NCBI GenBank assembly: GCA_014802105.1
Contig: JAAVCX010000038.1
Location: 1 to 54,612 of the forward strand
Length of the DNA: 54,612 nucleotides
Source of the DNA: Bacteroides sp.
GTDB lineage: Bacteria; Bacteroidota; Bacteroidia; Bacteroidales; Muribaculaceae
Reading direction: 5' to 3'
In this document: one piece after another, positions 18,048 through 26,281 of the stretch
How positions within the stretch are numbered: position 1 is the first letter of the stretch
Layout of the letters: every line of letters starts with the position of its first letter
Program-made: the position numbers and the translations under genes
The notes under the pieces: generated by a model
The model's database searches: none
What the model saw: only the letters and a program-made list of their open reading frames with translations
What the model was told of the DNA's origin: nothing

Positions 18048-19043
18048 TCACGAATTTATTTCAACAAATTTCCTGAAGGCACCCAGAGCGGCACCTGAGG
18101 CTATCGACTCGCGGGCCTCGGCGATGGCCACCGTTAACGACAAGTCAGGTTCAAGGGTGTGGATAGCAAAGGCCGAGTTGGCTATCACGCAGTCGGTCTG
18201 GTGTTTAGTGGCTCTACCGGCAAGCACGTTGTCAAATATTGCGGCGGCCTCCTCGACAGTCTCTCCACCCGAGAGCGACTCCTGTGGGGCTGTCTCAAAT
18301 CCCAGATCTTCGGGTAGATATAACTGCTCGCCGGCCGAGGAGCTGACCTTGAACGGTGAAGTGAGCGAGATCTCGTCATAGCCGTCGAGCGAATGGACCA
18401 CCGTGCAGTCTATTCCCTCCTGCTGGGCCAGATAGTTATAGAGACGGAGCATTTTCAGATTGTAGACTCCGAGCAACTGGTAGCGGGGCATGAAAGGATT
18501 GACGAGAGGCCCGAGCATATTGAAGAATGTACGCACTCCCAGGGCTTTTCTCACCGGCCCCACACTCTTGAGTGCCGGACTGAAAAATGGAGCGTGGAGA
18601 TAACACATCCCGCTCTCGCTCAGCGACCTGTCGAGCCGTGAGAGATCGGCGGTGAACTTTACGCCATGCTGTTCGAGTACATTCGACGCTCCCGACACCG
18701 AGCTCGCTCCATAATTACCGTGTTTGACCACTTTGCGCCCTGTACCGGCTACCACAAAGCATGATGCCGTCGAGATATTGAATGTGTTTTTGCCGTCGCC
18801 GCCAGTGCCGACAATATCGATGGCTTTGACATCGCCGAAGTCTACGGGATTGCGACGCTCCAGTATCGCGTCGCGAAAGCCGGTCAGCTCGTCAAGAGTG
18901 ATGGCACGCATGAGAAAGACTGTCATGAACGCCGAGAGTTGGGCGTCGTTGTAACGTCCGTCGGCTATGTTGAGCAGTACCTGATGAGACTCCTCGCGTG
19001 AGAGGCTCTTGTGCTCAAACATTTTATATAATAGATTTTTCAT
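18048..19043 (-). CDS. trpD: Anthranilate phosphoribosyltransferase
   Basis: 331 residues. The glycine-rich PRPP loop DIVGTGGDGKNTFNIST is at about 75-91, followed by KHGNYGASSVSGASNVLE and NMLGPLVNPF. It joins anthranilate to PRPP. Monofunctional, with no fused glutaminase, consistent with a separate trpG just upstream (39-nt gap). Confidence 0.97.
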   Translation of the reverse strand: MKNLLYKMFEHKSLSREESHQVLLNIADGRYNDAQLSAFMTVFLMRAITLDELTGFRDAILERRNPVDFGDVKAIDIVGTGGDGKNTFNISTASCFVVAGTGRKVVKHGNYGASSVSGASNVLEQHGVKFTADLSRLDRSLSESGMCYLHAPFFSPALKSVGPVRKALGVRTFFNMLGPLVNPFMPRYQLLGVYNLKMLRLYNYLAQQEGIDCTVVHSLDGYDEISLTSPFKVSSSAGEQLYLPEDLGFETAPQESLSGGETVEEAAAIFDNVLAGRATKHQTDCVIANSAFAIHTLEPDLSLTVAIAEARESIASGAALGAFRKFVEINS

Positions 19044-19082
19044 TGTCAGATTCTTAATAGGTTGAAGCTCCGGGAGCTGTCT

Positions 19083-19646
19083 TTAAGCCTTGAGCCAGTT
19101 GGAGAAAATGGTGAGACCCTCGGGCGTGAGCACCGACTCGGGGTGAAACTGCACTCCGCGCACATCAAGCGTCCTGTGGCGCATGGCCATGATCTCTCCG
19201 TCGGGGCTGAGGGCTGTCACCTCAAGACATTCGGGTAACCCTTCGCGATCAACAACCCATGAATGGTAGCGGCCAACATCGATATGCTCGGGCAGTCCGG
19301 CGAAAATATAGTCAGGCTTGACGATCGTAATTTCTGACTTGATGCCGTGGTAGACCTCTGGCAGATTGCGCAGGCGCGCTCCAAAGCGTTCACCGATCGC
19401 CTGATGGCCCAGACACACTCCGAGTATCGGTTTTGTGTCGGCATAGCGCTCGAGCAACTCCGGGAGTATTCCGGCCTCGGAGGGGATACCGGGCCCGGGA
19501 GAGACGATGATTTTGTCGTAGGCCGCCACTTCGTCGAGAGTGATGCGGTCGTTGCGATACACCTCAGGCACCTCTCCGAGCGAACGCAGTGCATGAACTA
19601 TATTGTAGGTGAACGAGTCGTAGTTGTCGAGAATGAGAAGTTTCAT
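19083..19646 (-). CDS. trpG: Anthranilate synthase glutamine amidotransferase subunit
   Basis: 187 residues, class I glutamine amidotransferase. Nucleophile Cys in LGVCLGHQAIGERFG (about 76-90), and the His-Glu pair in GVQFHPESVLTPEG near the C-terminus. It supplies ammonia to TrpE. It could also serve 4-amino-4-deoxychorismate synthase, but its place between trpE (21-nt gap) and trpD argues for tryptophan. Confidence 0.96.
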   Translation of the reverse strand: MKLLILDNYDSFTYNIVHALRSLGEVPEVYRNDRITLDEVAAYDKIIVSPGPGIPSEAGILPELLERYADTKPILGVCLGHQAIGERFGARLRNLPEVYHGIKSEITIVKPDYIFAGLPEHIDVGRYHSWVVDREGLPECLEVTALSPDGEIMAMRHRTLDVRGVQFHPESVLTPEGLTIFSNWLKA

Positions 19647-19667
19647 AATCAGATGCCTTAGAGTGAT

Positions 19668-21077
19668 TTACTTACCGAATGTCTCGGCGTAGGACAGGGC
19701 GTTGACCAGAGCCCCGAGTTTATTGTTGGTCTCCTGGAGCTCGTTTTCAGGCACCGATCTCGCCACTATGCCCGCGCCTGCCTGAAAGTAGAGGCTGTTG
19801 GCATGGCTGAGAAACGATCTGATCGTTATGGCCTGGTTGAGGTCTCCGTTAAAACCTATGAAACCGATACATCCGCCGTAGGTCATGCGCGAGTGAGGCT
19901 CGATCTCGTCGATCAGTTGCATGGCTCTGACTTTGGGCGCGCCGCTGAGAGTGCCTGCCGGAAATGTGTCGGCAAACAGGCGGTAGACATCAGTACCCTC
20001 GGGCAACTGACACTTCACGCGCGAAACCATGTGTATGACGTGAGAATAATATTGTATCTGTTTCAGAAATTCGATAGACACTTTGCCCCCGCTGCGGCTC
20101 AGGTCATTGCGTGCAAGATCGACGAGCATGATGTGTTCGGCGTTCTCCTTTTGGTCATCGAGCAGGGCGCTTGCCAGCTGACGGTCGAGAGTATCGTCGC
20201 CGGTGCGTCTGAAGGTGCCGGCAATGGGGTCGATATAGGCTGTATCGCCGTTGACTCTCAGATGGGTCTCGGGCGAGGAGCCGAATATGCGGAAGTCGCT
20301 GAAATCAAAGTAGAACAGATAAGGCGAAGGATTGACACATCTCAGGGCGCGATAGACGTTAAACTCGTCGCCCGTAAATCTCTGCTCAAACCGACGGGAG
20401 AGCACTATCTGGAACACATCTCCACGCAGGGCGTGACTGATGCCGCGTCTGACCATCTCCTTGTATTCTTCATCGGTGATGCTCGAGGTCGGGGCCGAGG
20501 TCAGGGCGAAAGAATATTGCGCGACATTATTGTTGTGGATTACACTGATGATCTCATTGATAGCTGACTCCTGTCCGGGCATGGTGTGCTCAAACACTGT
20601 CATCTGATTTCTGAAGTGATTGATCCTGATGATAAACCTGTAAAGGATATATTTCATGTCGGGCACCGAGGCGAAACATGCCTCTTTGGGCCGGATGTTC
20701 ACGCTCTCGAAGTAGCGCACCGCATCGTAAGCCGTGTAGCCAAACAGTCCGTCGGAGGTGCCATCGCTCTCACCGGTTATCTCAAACGATTCCACGTAGT
20801 CCTTGAGTTCCTTCACTACATCGGTGTCTTTAGTTATCGGTATCTCCCGGTCAGAGCCGTCGGGATACTCCAGCCTGACTATGCCGTTGTTGACTGTGAA
20901 ACTCCCGATCGGATCTACTCCGATGTAGCTCACCGAGTTTTGAGAGGTGTGATAGTCGGAGCTCTCGAGTAGAGCCGACTGGGGATAGAGGTCTCTGATC
21001 TTGAGGTAGATGCCCACCGGGGTCTCGAGATCGGCCGGGATTATGCGCGAATTGACGTTAAGTATATGTCGTGACAT
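19668..21077 (-). CDS. trpE: Anthranilate synthase component I
   Basis: 469 residues from the ATG at 21077. The chorismate-binding domain shows DVFQIVLSRRFE, YLFYFDFSDFRIFGSSPE, IDPIAGTFRRTGD, LVDLARNDLSR and FPAGTLSGAPKVRAM. The N-terminal LLESSDYHTSQNSVSYIGVDP matches the feedback (LLESS) region that binds tryptophan. An alternative start at 21116 would overlap trpB by 4 nt (ATGA) and add 13 residues of non-conserved sequence; I prefer the internal start because the family normally begins there, but translational coupling makes the other possible. Confidence 0.93.
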   Translation of the reverse strand: MSRHILNVNSRIIPADLETPVGIYLKIRDLYPQSALLESSDYHTSQNSVSYIGVDPIGSFTVNNGIVRLEYPDGSDREIPITKDTDVVKELKDYVESFEITGESDGTSDGLFGYTAYDAVRYFESVNIRPKEACFASVPDMKYILYRFIIRINHFRNQMTVFEHTMPGQESAINEIISVIHNNNVAQYSFALTSAPTSSITDEEYKEMVRRGISHALRGDVFQIVLSRRFEQRFTGDEFNVYRALRCVNPSPYLFYFDFSDFRIFGSSPETHLRVNGDTAYIDPIAGTFRRTGDDTLDRQLASALLDDQKENAEHIMLVDLARNDLSRSGGKVSIEFLKQIQYYSHVIHMVSRVKCQLPEGTDVYRLFADTFPAGTLSGAPKVRAMQLIDEIEPHSRMTYGGCIGFIGFNGDLNQAITIRSFLSHANSLYFQAGAGIVARSVPENELQETNNKLGALVNALSYAETFGK

Positions 21078-21112
21078 GTTGCAGTTGGTTTTAGAGGTTT
21101 TACAGGCGCGGC

Positions 21113-22312
21113 TCATGCTTTATCGACAAGTTCCCTGATATAGGTCTCCATATCCTTGTCTCCACGGCCCGAGAGGTTTAAGACCACGGTGTCGTCTGCA
21201 CGGAACTTCTTGACATCGAGCACACCCAGGGCGTGGGCCGACTCGAGAGCCGGGATGATACCTTCGGTGCGTGTCAGACGCATGGCGGCCTCGAGAGCCT
21301 GACTGTCGGTGATGGCCAGGACTTCACTCCGGCCGGTCGATGCCAGATAGGAGTGCAGGGGGCCTACACCCGGATAGTCGAGACCTGCCGAGATCGAGTA
21401 GGGCTCGATGATCTGTCCGTCGTCGGTCTGCATCACCATTGTGCGTGAGCCGTGGATGATCCCCTCCGTGCCGATTTTCATGGTGGCGGCGGTCTTGTCG
21501 GTGTCTATGCCGAGACCGGCGGCTTCGGCCGCTATCAGTCTGACCGACGGCTCGTTGATAAAGTGGTAGAACGCTCCCGCTGCATTGCTGCCGCCACCGA
21601 TACACGCTATGACGTAGTCGGGCAGTTCGGAGCCGGTCTGAGCCAGCAGTTGCGAGCGTATCTCGCGTGAGATCACCGACTGGAAATAGGCCACCATCTC
21701 GGGGTAGGGGTGAGGGCCTACCGTCGAGCCGATCACATAGAAGCTCTCGGGGTTGCAACACCAGTAACGTATAGCCTCGTTGGTGGCATCCTTAAGGGTC
21801 TTGTTGCCGCTCTCGACTGCCTCGACCGTGGCACCGAGCATGCGCATGCGGTCAACGTTGGGTTTCTGACGGGCCACATCGGTCGCTCCCATGAATACGA
21901 TACATTCCATCCCCATGAGCGCACAGGCGGTGGCTGTGGCCACTCCGTGTTGTCCGGCTCCGGTCTCGGCGATGATGCGGTTTTTGCCCATACGTTTGGC
22001 AAGCAACACCGAGGCCAGGGCATTATTGATTTTGTGTGCGCCTGTGTGGTTGAGGTCTTCACGCTTGAGGTAGATATTCGTGCCGTAGAGGTCGCTCAGG
22101 CGGTCGGCCCGGTAGAGTGGCGAGGGCCGGCCTACATAGTCGCGCAACAGTCGGTCGAGCTCGCGGTTAAACTCTTCGTCGCCGGCATAGCGGTAAAATG
22201 CTTCCTTGAGGTTCTCGATATTGGAGTGGAGTATCTCGGGGATATAAGCTCCGCCGAAGTGTCCGTAGTAGCCGTCGTTGTCTACCGGAAGTAGTGAATG
22301 GAATGTATTCAT
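21113..22312 (-). CDS. trpB: Tryptophan synthase beta chain
   Basis: 399 residues. The PLP lysine is in HTGAHKINNAL (about 88-98), followed by ETGAGQHGVATA, the GGGSNAAGAFY phosphate cup, and SAGLDYPGVGP. It makes tryptophan from indole and serine. First structural gene of the operon (B-E-G-D-C-F-A, an order usual in Bacteroidota), preceded by a leader-peptide attenuator. Confidence 0.98.
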   Translation of the reverse strand: MNTFHSLLPVDNDGYYGHFGGAYIPEILHSNIENLKEAFYRYAGDEEFNRELDRLLRDYVGRPSPLYRADRLSDLYGTNIYLKREDLNHTGAHKINNALASVLLAKRMGKNRIIAETGAGQHGVATATACALMGMECIVFMGATDVARQKPNVDRMRMLGATVEAVESGNKTLKDATNEAIRYWCCNPESFYVIGSTVGPHPYPEMVAYFQSVISREIRSQLLAQTGSELPDYVIACIGGGSNAAGAFYHFINEPSVRLIAAEAAGLGIDTDKTAATMKIGTEGIIHGSRTMVMQTDDGQIIEPYSISAGLDYPGVGPLHSYLASTGRSEVLAITDSQALEAAMRLTRTEGIIPALESAHALGVLDVKKFRADDTVVLNLSGRGDKDMETYIRELVDKA

Positions 22313-22341
22313 TTTTATGATGATGTTTTTTCAAATTCAAT

Positions 22342-22373
22342 AAAAAAAAGCCATCGAAACAGTTTCCGATGGC
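22342..22373 (-). terminator. trp attenuator terminator
   Basis: On the minus strand GCCATCG and CGATGGC form a 7-bp stem (22373-22367 with 22356-22350), followed by eight T (22349-22342). It lies about 30 nt before trpB. Its 5' arm can also pair with an identical CGATGGC at 22450-22444 inside the leader peptide gene, giving the antiterminator. Confidence 0.88.
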
Positions 22374-22438
22374 CTAAGCGATATTTTAACCGTGATGAGA
22401 TTGATCCGTGTCGTGAAGAATTAATTTCCATATACACC

Positions 22439-22504
22439 TCATTGCCATCGATAATTATCACCGATGCGCCACCAATATTTGTTATTAAAGGATGAGGTAT
22501 TCAT
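22439..22504 (-). CDS. trpL: trp leader peptide (attenuator)
   Basis: A 21-codon reading frame from ATG 22504-22502 to TGA 22441-22439. Tryptophan is at residues 11, 12 (adjacent) and 20, three of 21 in a residue that averages near 1%. It lies between the trp promoter (22525-22556) and the attenuator terminator. RNA segment 1 (CATCG, 22466-22462) follows the Trp pair, segment 2 (CGATGGC, 22450-22444) covers the third Trp codon, segment 3 is GCCATCG (22373-22367), and segment 4 is CGATGGC (22356-22350). Stalling at the Trp pair would mask segment 1 and let 2 pair with 3; otherwise 3 pairs with 4 and terminates. Confidence 0.88.
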   Translation of the reverse strand: MNTSSFNNKYWWRIGDNYRWQ

Positions 22505-22524
22505 TAAATTGCTTGATTTTGCGA

Positions 22525-22556
22525 CAAAATTATATCGTTTATCTGAAATAACCAAA
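22525..22556 (-). promoter_or_regulatory. trp operon promoter
   Basis: Minus strand: TTTG (22556-22553), 20-bp spacer, TAATTTTG (22532-22525). Start near 22517, about 13 nt before the leader peptide ATG. Confidence 0.75.
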
Positions 22557-22700
22557 TATTTTGTAAAATAGTTTTTGTTTTATGATGAAATTTCAATTTC
22601 AGTTGCTGACTGGAGATGCTGTGCTACATTATCTCACCTTTCAGCGGTGTAGGTGATACTAATTTTGCAACTGTAAAGATTAATTTTTTAAGGATTACCA

Positions 22701-23189
22701 ATGAATACACCGAAATCAACCAAGATGGCCATGCCTGTCTCCAAAAACTATTTCAAGTCGCTCCGTCTCCGTGTCACTGAAATTGTCGAGTCGATCTGCG
22801 ACTTCCGTAATGACGAATGGATAGAGTTTGTCATGAGTATGATAACCGATTATATCAACGGGGAGTCAGACGCTTTCTTTATCAGCGGGAGAGCGTGTGT
22901 GGAGTGTGAAGTGATATGCCTGGCTCTCAAGGCCGAGATAGATAAAGCAATGGAGCGATCGCGACGTGCGCGGGAGCGTGCCGCACGACGTCGACAAGAG
23001 AAGGCTCCCTGTCGTGAGGATCACTCTCGGTCGGTTGATGAGCCCGTCGTCGTAATAGGGTCAGAGTCTGATAAGACGCAGAGGGAGAGTGGCGACACAG
23101 AGGAGAAATCTGCTTACGGCCCGGGGAGTGGTTACGGGGCGGGAGGGGTGTCAGATGACGACCTTTCAGACAAATCCCCTGAAATCTGA
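22701..23189 (+). CDS. Lineage-specific small protein of unknown function
   Basis: 162 residues. The N-terminal ~95 residues look helical and folded (FKSLRLRVTEIVESICDF, then WIEFVMSMITDYINGESDAFF, then two Cys in GRACVECEVICLALKAEID). Next comes a strongly basic stretch RSRRARERAARRR, then a low-complexity acidic and glycine-rich tail. No signal peptide or membrane segment. The -7 element TAATTTTG (22660-22667) precedes it; the leader holds a CACCT/AGGTG inverted repeat at 22636-22655. I recognise no family. Nucleic-acid binding by the basic stretch is only a guess. Confidence 0.65.
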   Translation: MNTPKSTKMAMPVSKNYFKSLRLRVTEIVESICDFRNDEWIEFVMSMITDYINGESDAFFISGRACVECEVICLALKAEIDKAMERSRRARERAARRRQEKAPCREDHSRSVDEPVVVIGSESDKTQRESGDTEEKSAYGPGSGYGAGGVSDDDLSDKSPEI

Positions 23190-23301
23190 AAAATCATTAA
23201 AACGTCACGTAATCACTGCAAAAAATCTTACCTTTGTAAAACGGTAGCACACGTGTGGCTCAATGCCGATGCCCGCAGTGGATCTCGCTGCCTGACTGTT
23301 C

Positions 23302-25356
23302 ATGATAACAAAAGTAAGAATTTTAGTAACCAATATAATAGCCCTCTTCACGACCGTTGCCGCCTCGGCCCAGATCAATACCGATCAGGTGATGAGGATC
23401 GGACAAAACAATCTGGCGCTTGAGGACTATGTGCTCTCGATACAGTATTTCAACCAGGTGATCGATGTGAAGCCTCATCTGGCTCGCCCTTATTTTCTCA
23501 GGGCCGTGGCCAAGCTCAATCTCGATGACTTCCTGGGAGCCGAGGCCGACGCTACCCTTGCGCTCGACCGCAACCCTTTTCTGGTCGATGCCTGGGAGGT
23601 CAGAGGTGTGGCACGCCAGAACATGGGTCGCAACCGTTCTGCTATCGACGATTACAACCATGCTCTGGAGCTCCTGCCCGACAATCGCGGACTGCTCTAT
23701 AACAAGGCGATGGCCCAGCAGGAGATCAACGACCTTGAAGGAGCCGGCGAGACTTATGAGATCTTGCTCAGACGATTTCCCCGTTTTGACGGCGGTTATA
23801 TAGGACGTGCTCGGCTTCTGCTTGCCGAGAAAGACACTGTCGCGGCTCTCGCCGATATAGAGAAAGCACTGTCGATCAACAAAAACGCGATTAACGGCTA
23901 TATACTGCGCGCTGATGTGGCCATAGGTCAGTCAAAGGATTATGCGGCAGCTCTGCGCGACATGGATACGGCTATCAAACTCCTTCCGCGTCAGCCGGGA
24001 CTCTTTGTCAACCGTGCTTATCTGCGATATATGACCGACGATTTTAATGGTGCTTTCGCCGATTACGACTATGCTCTCCAGCTCGATCCTGACAATCAGG
24101 CGGCACTCTTCAACCGCGGTCTGCTACGCTCGGAAGTGCATGACACCAATAAGGCTATCGAGGACTTTACCGGTGTACTCGGGCTGAATCCCGACGATTA
24201 TAAAGCGCTCTACAACCGTGCGATGTTGCTGGCCGAGATAGGTGATTACACCACCGCTATCGCCGACATCAACCGTGTCATCGAGGCGTTTCCCGACTTT
24301 GCCGCCGCTTATTTCATGCGCTATGACATCCTCAGGCGCAAAGGTGATATGGCGGCCGCCAAGCGCGACTATGACCGCTCTATGGATCTTGCCAAGACCG
24401 ACCTTCCGCTCACCCCCATGCTCGATGCTCCCTCGGGTGAAACGGCCGACTCCACCGCTCAGGCCGAGGCTGCCGATGCTCCTGTCACGCTCAGTCAGGA
24501 GCAGGTCAAGCGTCGCTTCTCGTCGCTCACTACCGTCAGCGGTAATTCCTCGCCCGAACAGATATACAACAGCAAGAGCATCAGAGGTCGTGTGCAGGAG
24601 CACAACGTGAATATCGAGCCCGAACCGATTTTTGTGGTCACTTATTACACGTCACCTACCGAGCTCAAGATGAGCGGAGACTATCTGCGCGAGGTCGACG
24701 ACATCAATGCCACACGTACCCTGCGTTTCCTTCTCCAGGTGACCAATCATGAGCCCACACTTTCCGATGAAGACCGGGCTACCACTCATTTCAACTCGAT
24801 CAAGTACTATGACTCCTATATAGCCGGACACACTCCCCGCGCGATCGACTATTTCGGACGAGCTATGGATTATATGACACTCCGCGATTACGACAGGGCT
24901 ATCATAGATCTCGACAAGGCTATCTCACTCACCCCCGATTTCACCCTCGCCTATCTCGTGAGGGCCAACGCTCGCTTCCTGGCCTCGCAGGTGTCGGCGC
25001 GTATCGCTCAGGGGAGCGACCGCGATGGCGACGCTCCCGCGCTCGTCCCCGGTTACAATCCTGCCCGTGTTGCTATCGCCGATCTCGACTCGGTGATCAG
25101 ACTCTCTCCCTCGATGCCTGTGGCCTACTACAATAAAGGCGTGATACTGATTCAGATGGGCGACCTCACCTCGGCTCTGCAGTGTTTCAACAAGGCACTC
25201 GAGCTGCGCCCCGACTTTGGAGAAGCCTACTATAACCGTGGGTACATCTACCTCTCGCTGGGCAACCGCGACGCTGCCTTCAACGACCTCTCGCGGGCCG
25301 GAAGTCTCGGAGTAGTACCATCCTACAACCTCCTCAAACGCATGTCAACCCGATAG
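23302..25356 (+). CDS. Secreted TPR-repeat protein
   Basis: 684 residues with an N-terminal signal peptide (about 1-24, ending TTVAASAQ). At least eight TPR units run from about residue 30 to 360 (for example ALEDYVLSIQYFNQVIDVKP, AIDDYNHALELLPDN, AFADYDYALQLDPDN), then a ~170-residue linker region with no repeat, then three more TPRs (AIDYFGRAMDYMTLRDYDRA, ALQCFNKALELRPDF). It is probably a periplasmic or outer-membrane-associated scaffold. It precedes the Wza-like gene by 86 nt and may belong to the polysaccharide export unit. A TACCTTTG -7 element is at 23229-23236. Confidence 0.9.
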   Translation: MITKVRILVTNIIALFTTVAASAQINTDQVMRIGQNNLALEDYVLSIQYFNQVIDVKPHLARPYFLRAVAKLNLDDFLGAEADATLALDRNPFLVDAWEVRGVARQNMGRNRSAIDDYNHALELLPDNRGLLYNKAMAQQEINDLEGAGETYEILLRRFPRFDGGYIGRARLLLAEKDTVAALADIEKALSINKNAINGYILRADVAIGQSKDYAAALRDMDTAIKLLPRQPGLFVNRAYLRYMTDDFNGAFADYDYALQLDPDNQAALFNRGLLRSEVHDTNKAIEDFTGVLGLNPDDYKALYNRAMLLAEIGDYTTAIADINRVIEAFPDFAAAYFMRYDILRRKGDMAAAKRDYDRSMDLAKTDLPLTPMLDAPSGETADSTAQAEAADAPVTLSQEQVKRRFSSLTTVSGNSSPEQIYNSKSIRGRVQEHNVNIEPEPIFVVTYYTSPTELKMSGDYLREVDDINATRTLRFLLQVTNHEPTLSDEDRATTHFNSIKYYDSYIAGHTPRAIDYFGRAMDYMTLRDYDRAIIDLDKAISLTPDFTLAYLVRANARFLASQVSARIAQGSDRDGDAPALVPGYNPARVAIADLDSVIRLSPSMPVAYYNKGVILIQMGDLTSALQCFNKALELRPDFGEAYYNRGYIYLSLGNRDAAFNDLSRAGSLGVVPSYNLLKRMSTR

Positions 25357-25442
25357 GTTGAGACCGCTTTACACAATAAAGCGGTTGCATTACACGTTAT
25401 TCCTTCAATCATTTTCAATCTTTCGACCATCATCATTCATCC

Positions 25443-26231
25443 ATGAGACTCTCACATATTGCTTCACTGATGCTCCTTGGCGTCACTTTGTTTTCATGTA
25501 AGACCCATAGAAATTCACTCACTTATTTTGAGGATATAATACCTGTCGACAGTGTCGTAATGCCTGCCGGCAAATACAATCTCCGTATAGTGCCCGATGA
25601 TAAACTGCTCATTACAGTGCAATCGTCGACACCTGAGGTCGCCCTTCTCTATAATTCCGCCACTCCCAACTATTCGTCGGTATCGTCAGTGCCCTCGCTG
25701 CCGACCTATATAGTCAATTCCAACGGAGACATCAAGTTTCCCGAGCTCGGCGAGATACATGTGGCCGGCCTCACAACCATGGAGATAGCTGATAAGATCA
25801 GGGGATTGGTGAGCAAATTTATCAAGGATCCTCGTGTCGACGTGCAACTCATCAATTTCCGCGTCAGTGTGGTGGGAGAAGTGAATACTCCCCGCGAGAT
25901 TGCCGTGGACCGCGAGCGTTTCAGTGTAATCGACGCGCTTGCCGCCGCCGGCGACCTGACCCCCTACGGCGACCGCGAGCGATTGGTGCTCTTTCGCGAG
26001 ACCGACGGTAAGCTCGAGAAACATACTATCAATCTCAATAGTTCAGAGATACTCACTTCGCCCTATTTCTACCTCAAGCAGAACGATGTGCTCTACGTTG
26101 TGCCCAACAACATCATACAGGACAACTCGCGGGTGAACCAGAATAATTCCTATAAGCTCCAGGTGCTCTCGACGCTTGTAGGCACTGCCTCGGTAATCGC
26201 TTCGCTCATCATAGCACTTACGTTAAGATAA
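25443..26231 (+). CDS. Wza-like polysaccharide export lipoprotein
   Basis: 262 residues. Lipoprotein signal with lipobox LFSC (Cys about 19). The polysaccharide-export domain follows (YNLRIVPDDKLLITVQS through GDIKFPELGEIHVAGLTTMEIADKI), then one SLBB-type block (VSVVGEVNTPREIAVDRERFSVIDALAAAGDL), and a C-terminal hydrophobic helix (LVGTASVIASLIIALTL) that would be the outer-membrane-crossing helix. It forms the outer-membrane exit pore for exopolysaccharide or capsule. It is 50 nt upstream of the Wzc-like gene. Confidence 0.92.
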   Translation: MRLSHIASLMLLGVTLFSCKTHRNSLTYFEDIIPVDSVVMPAGKYNLRIVPDDKLLITVQSSTPEVALLYNSATPNYSSVSSVPSLPTYIVNSNGDIKFPELGEIHVAGLTTMEIADKIRGLVSKFIKDPRVDVQLINFRVSVVGEVNTPREIAVDRERFSVIDALAAAGDLTPYGDRERLVLFRETDGKLEKHTINLNSSEILTSPYFYLKQNDVLYVVPNNIIQDNSRVNQNNSYKLQVLSTLVGTASVIASLIIALTLR

Positions 26232-26281
26232 CATTTCGCTAAAATCCCGATCACACACTATATAATATATTCTTCTGTCCT

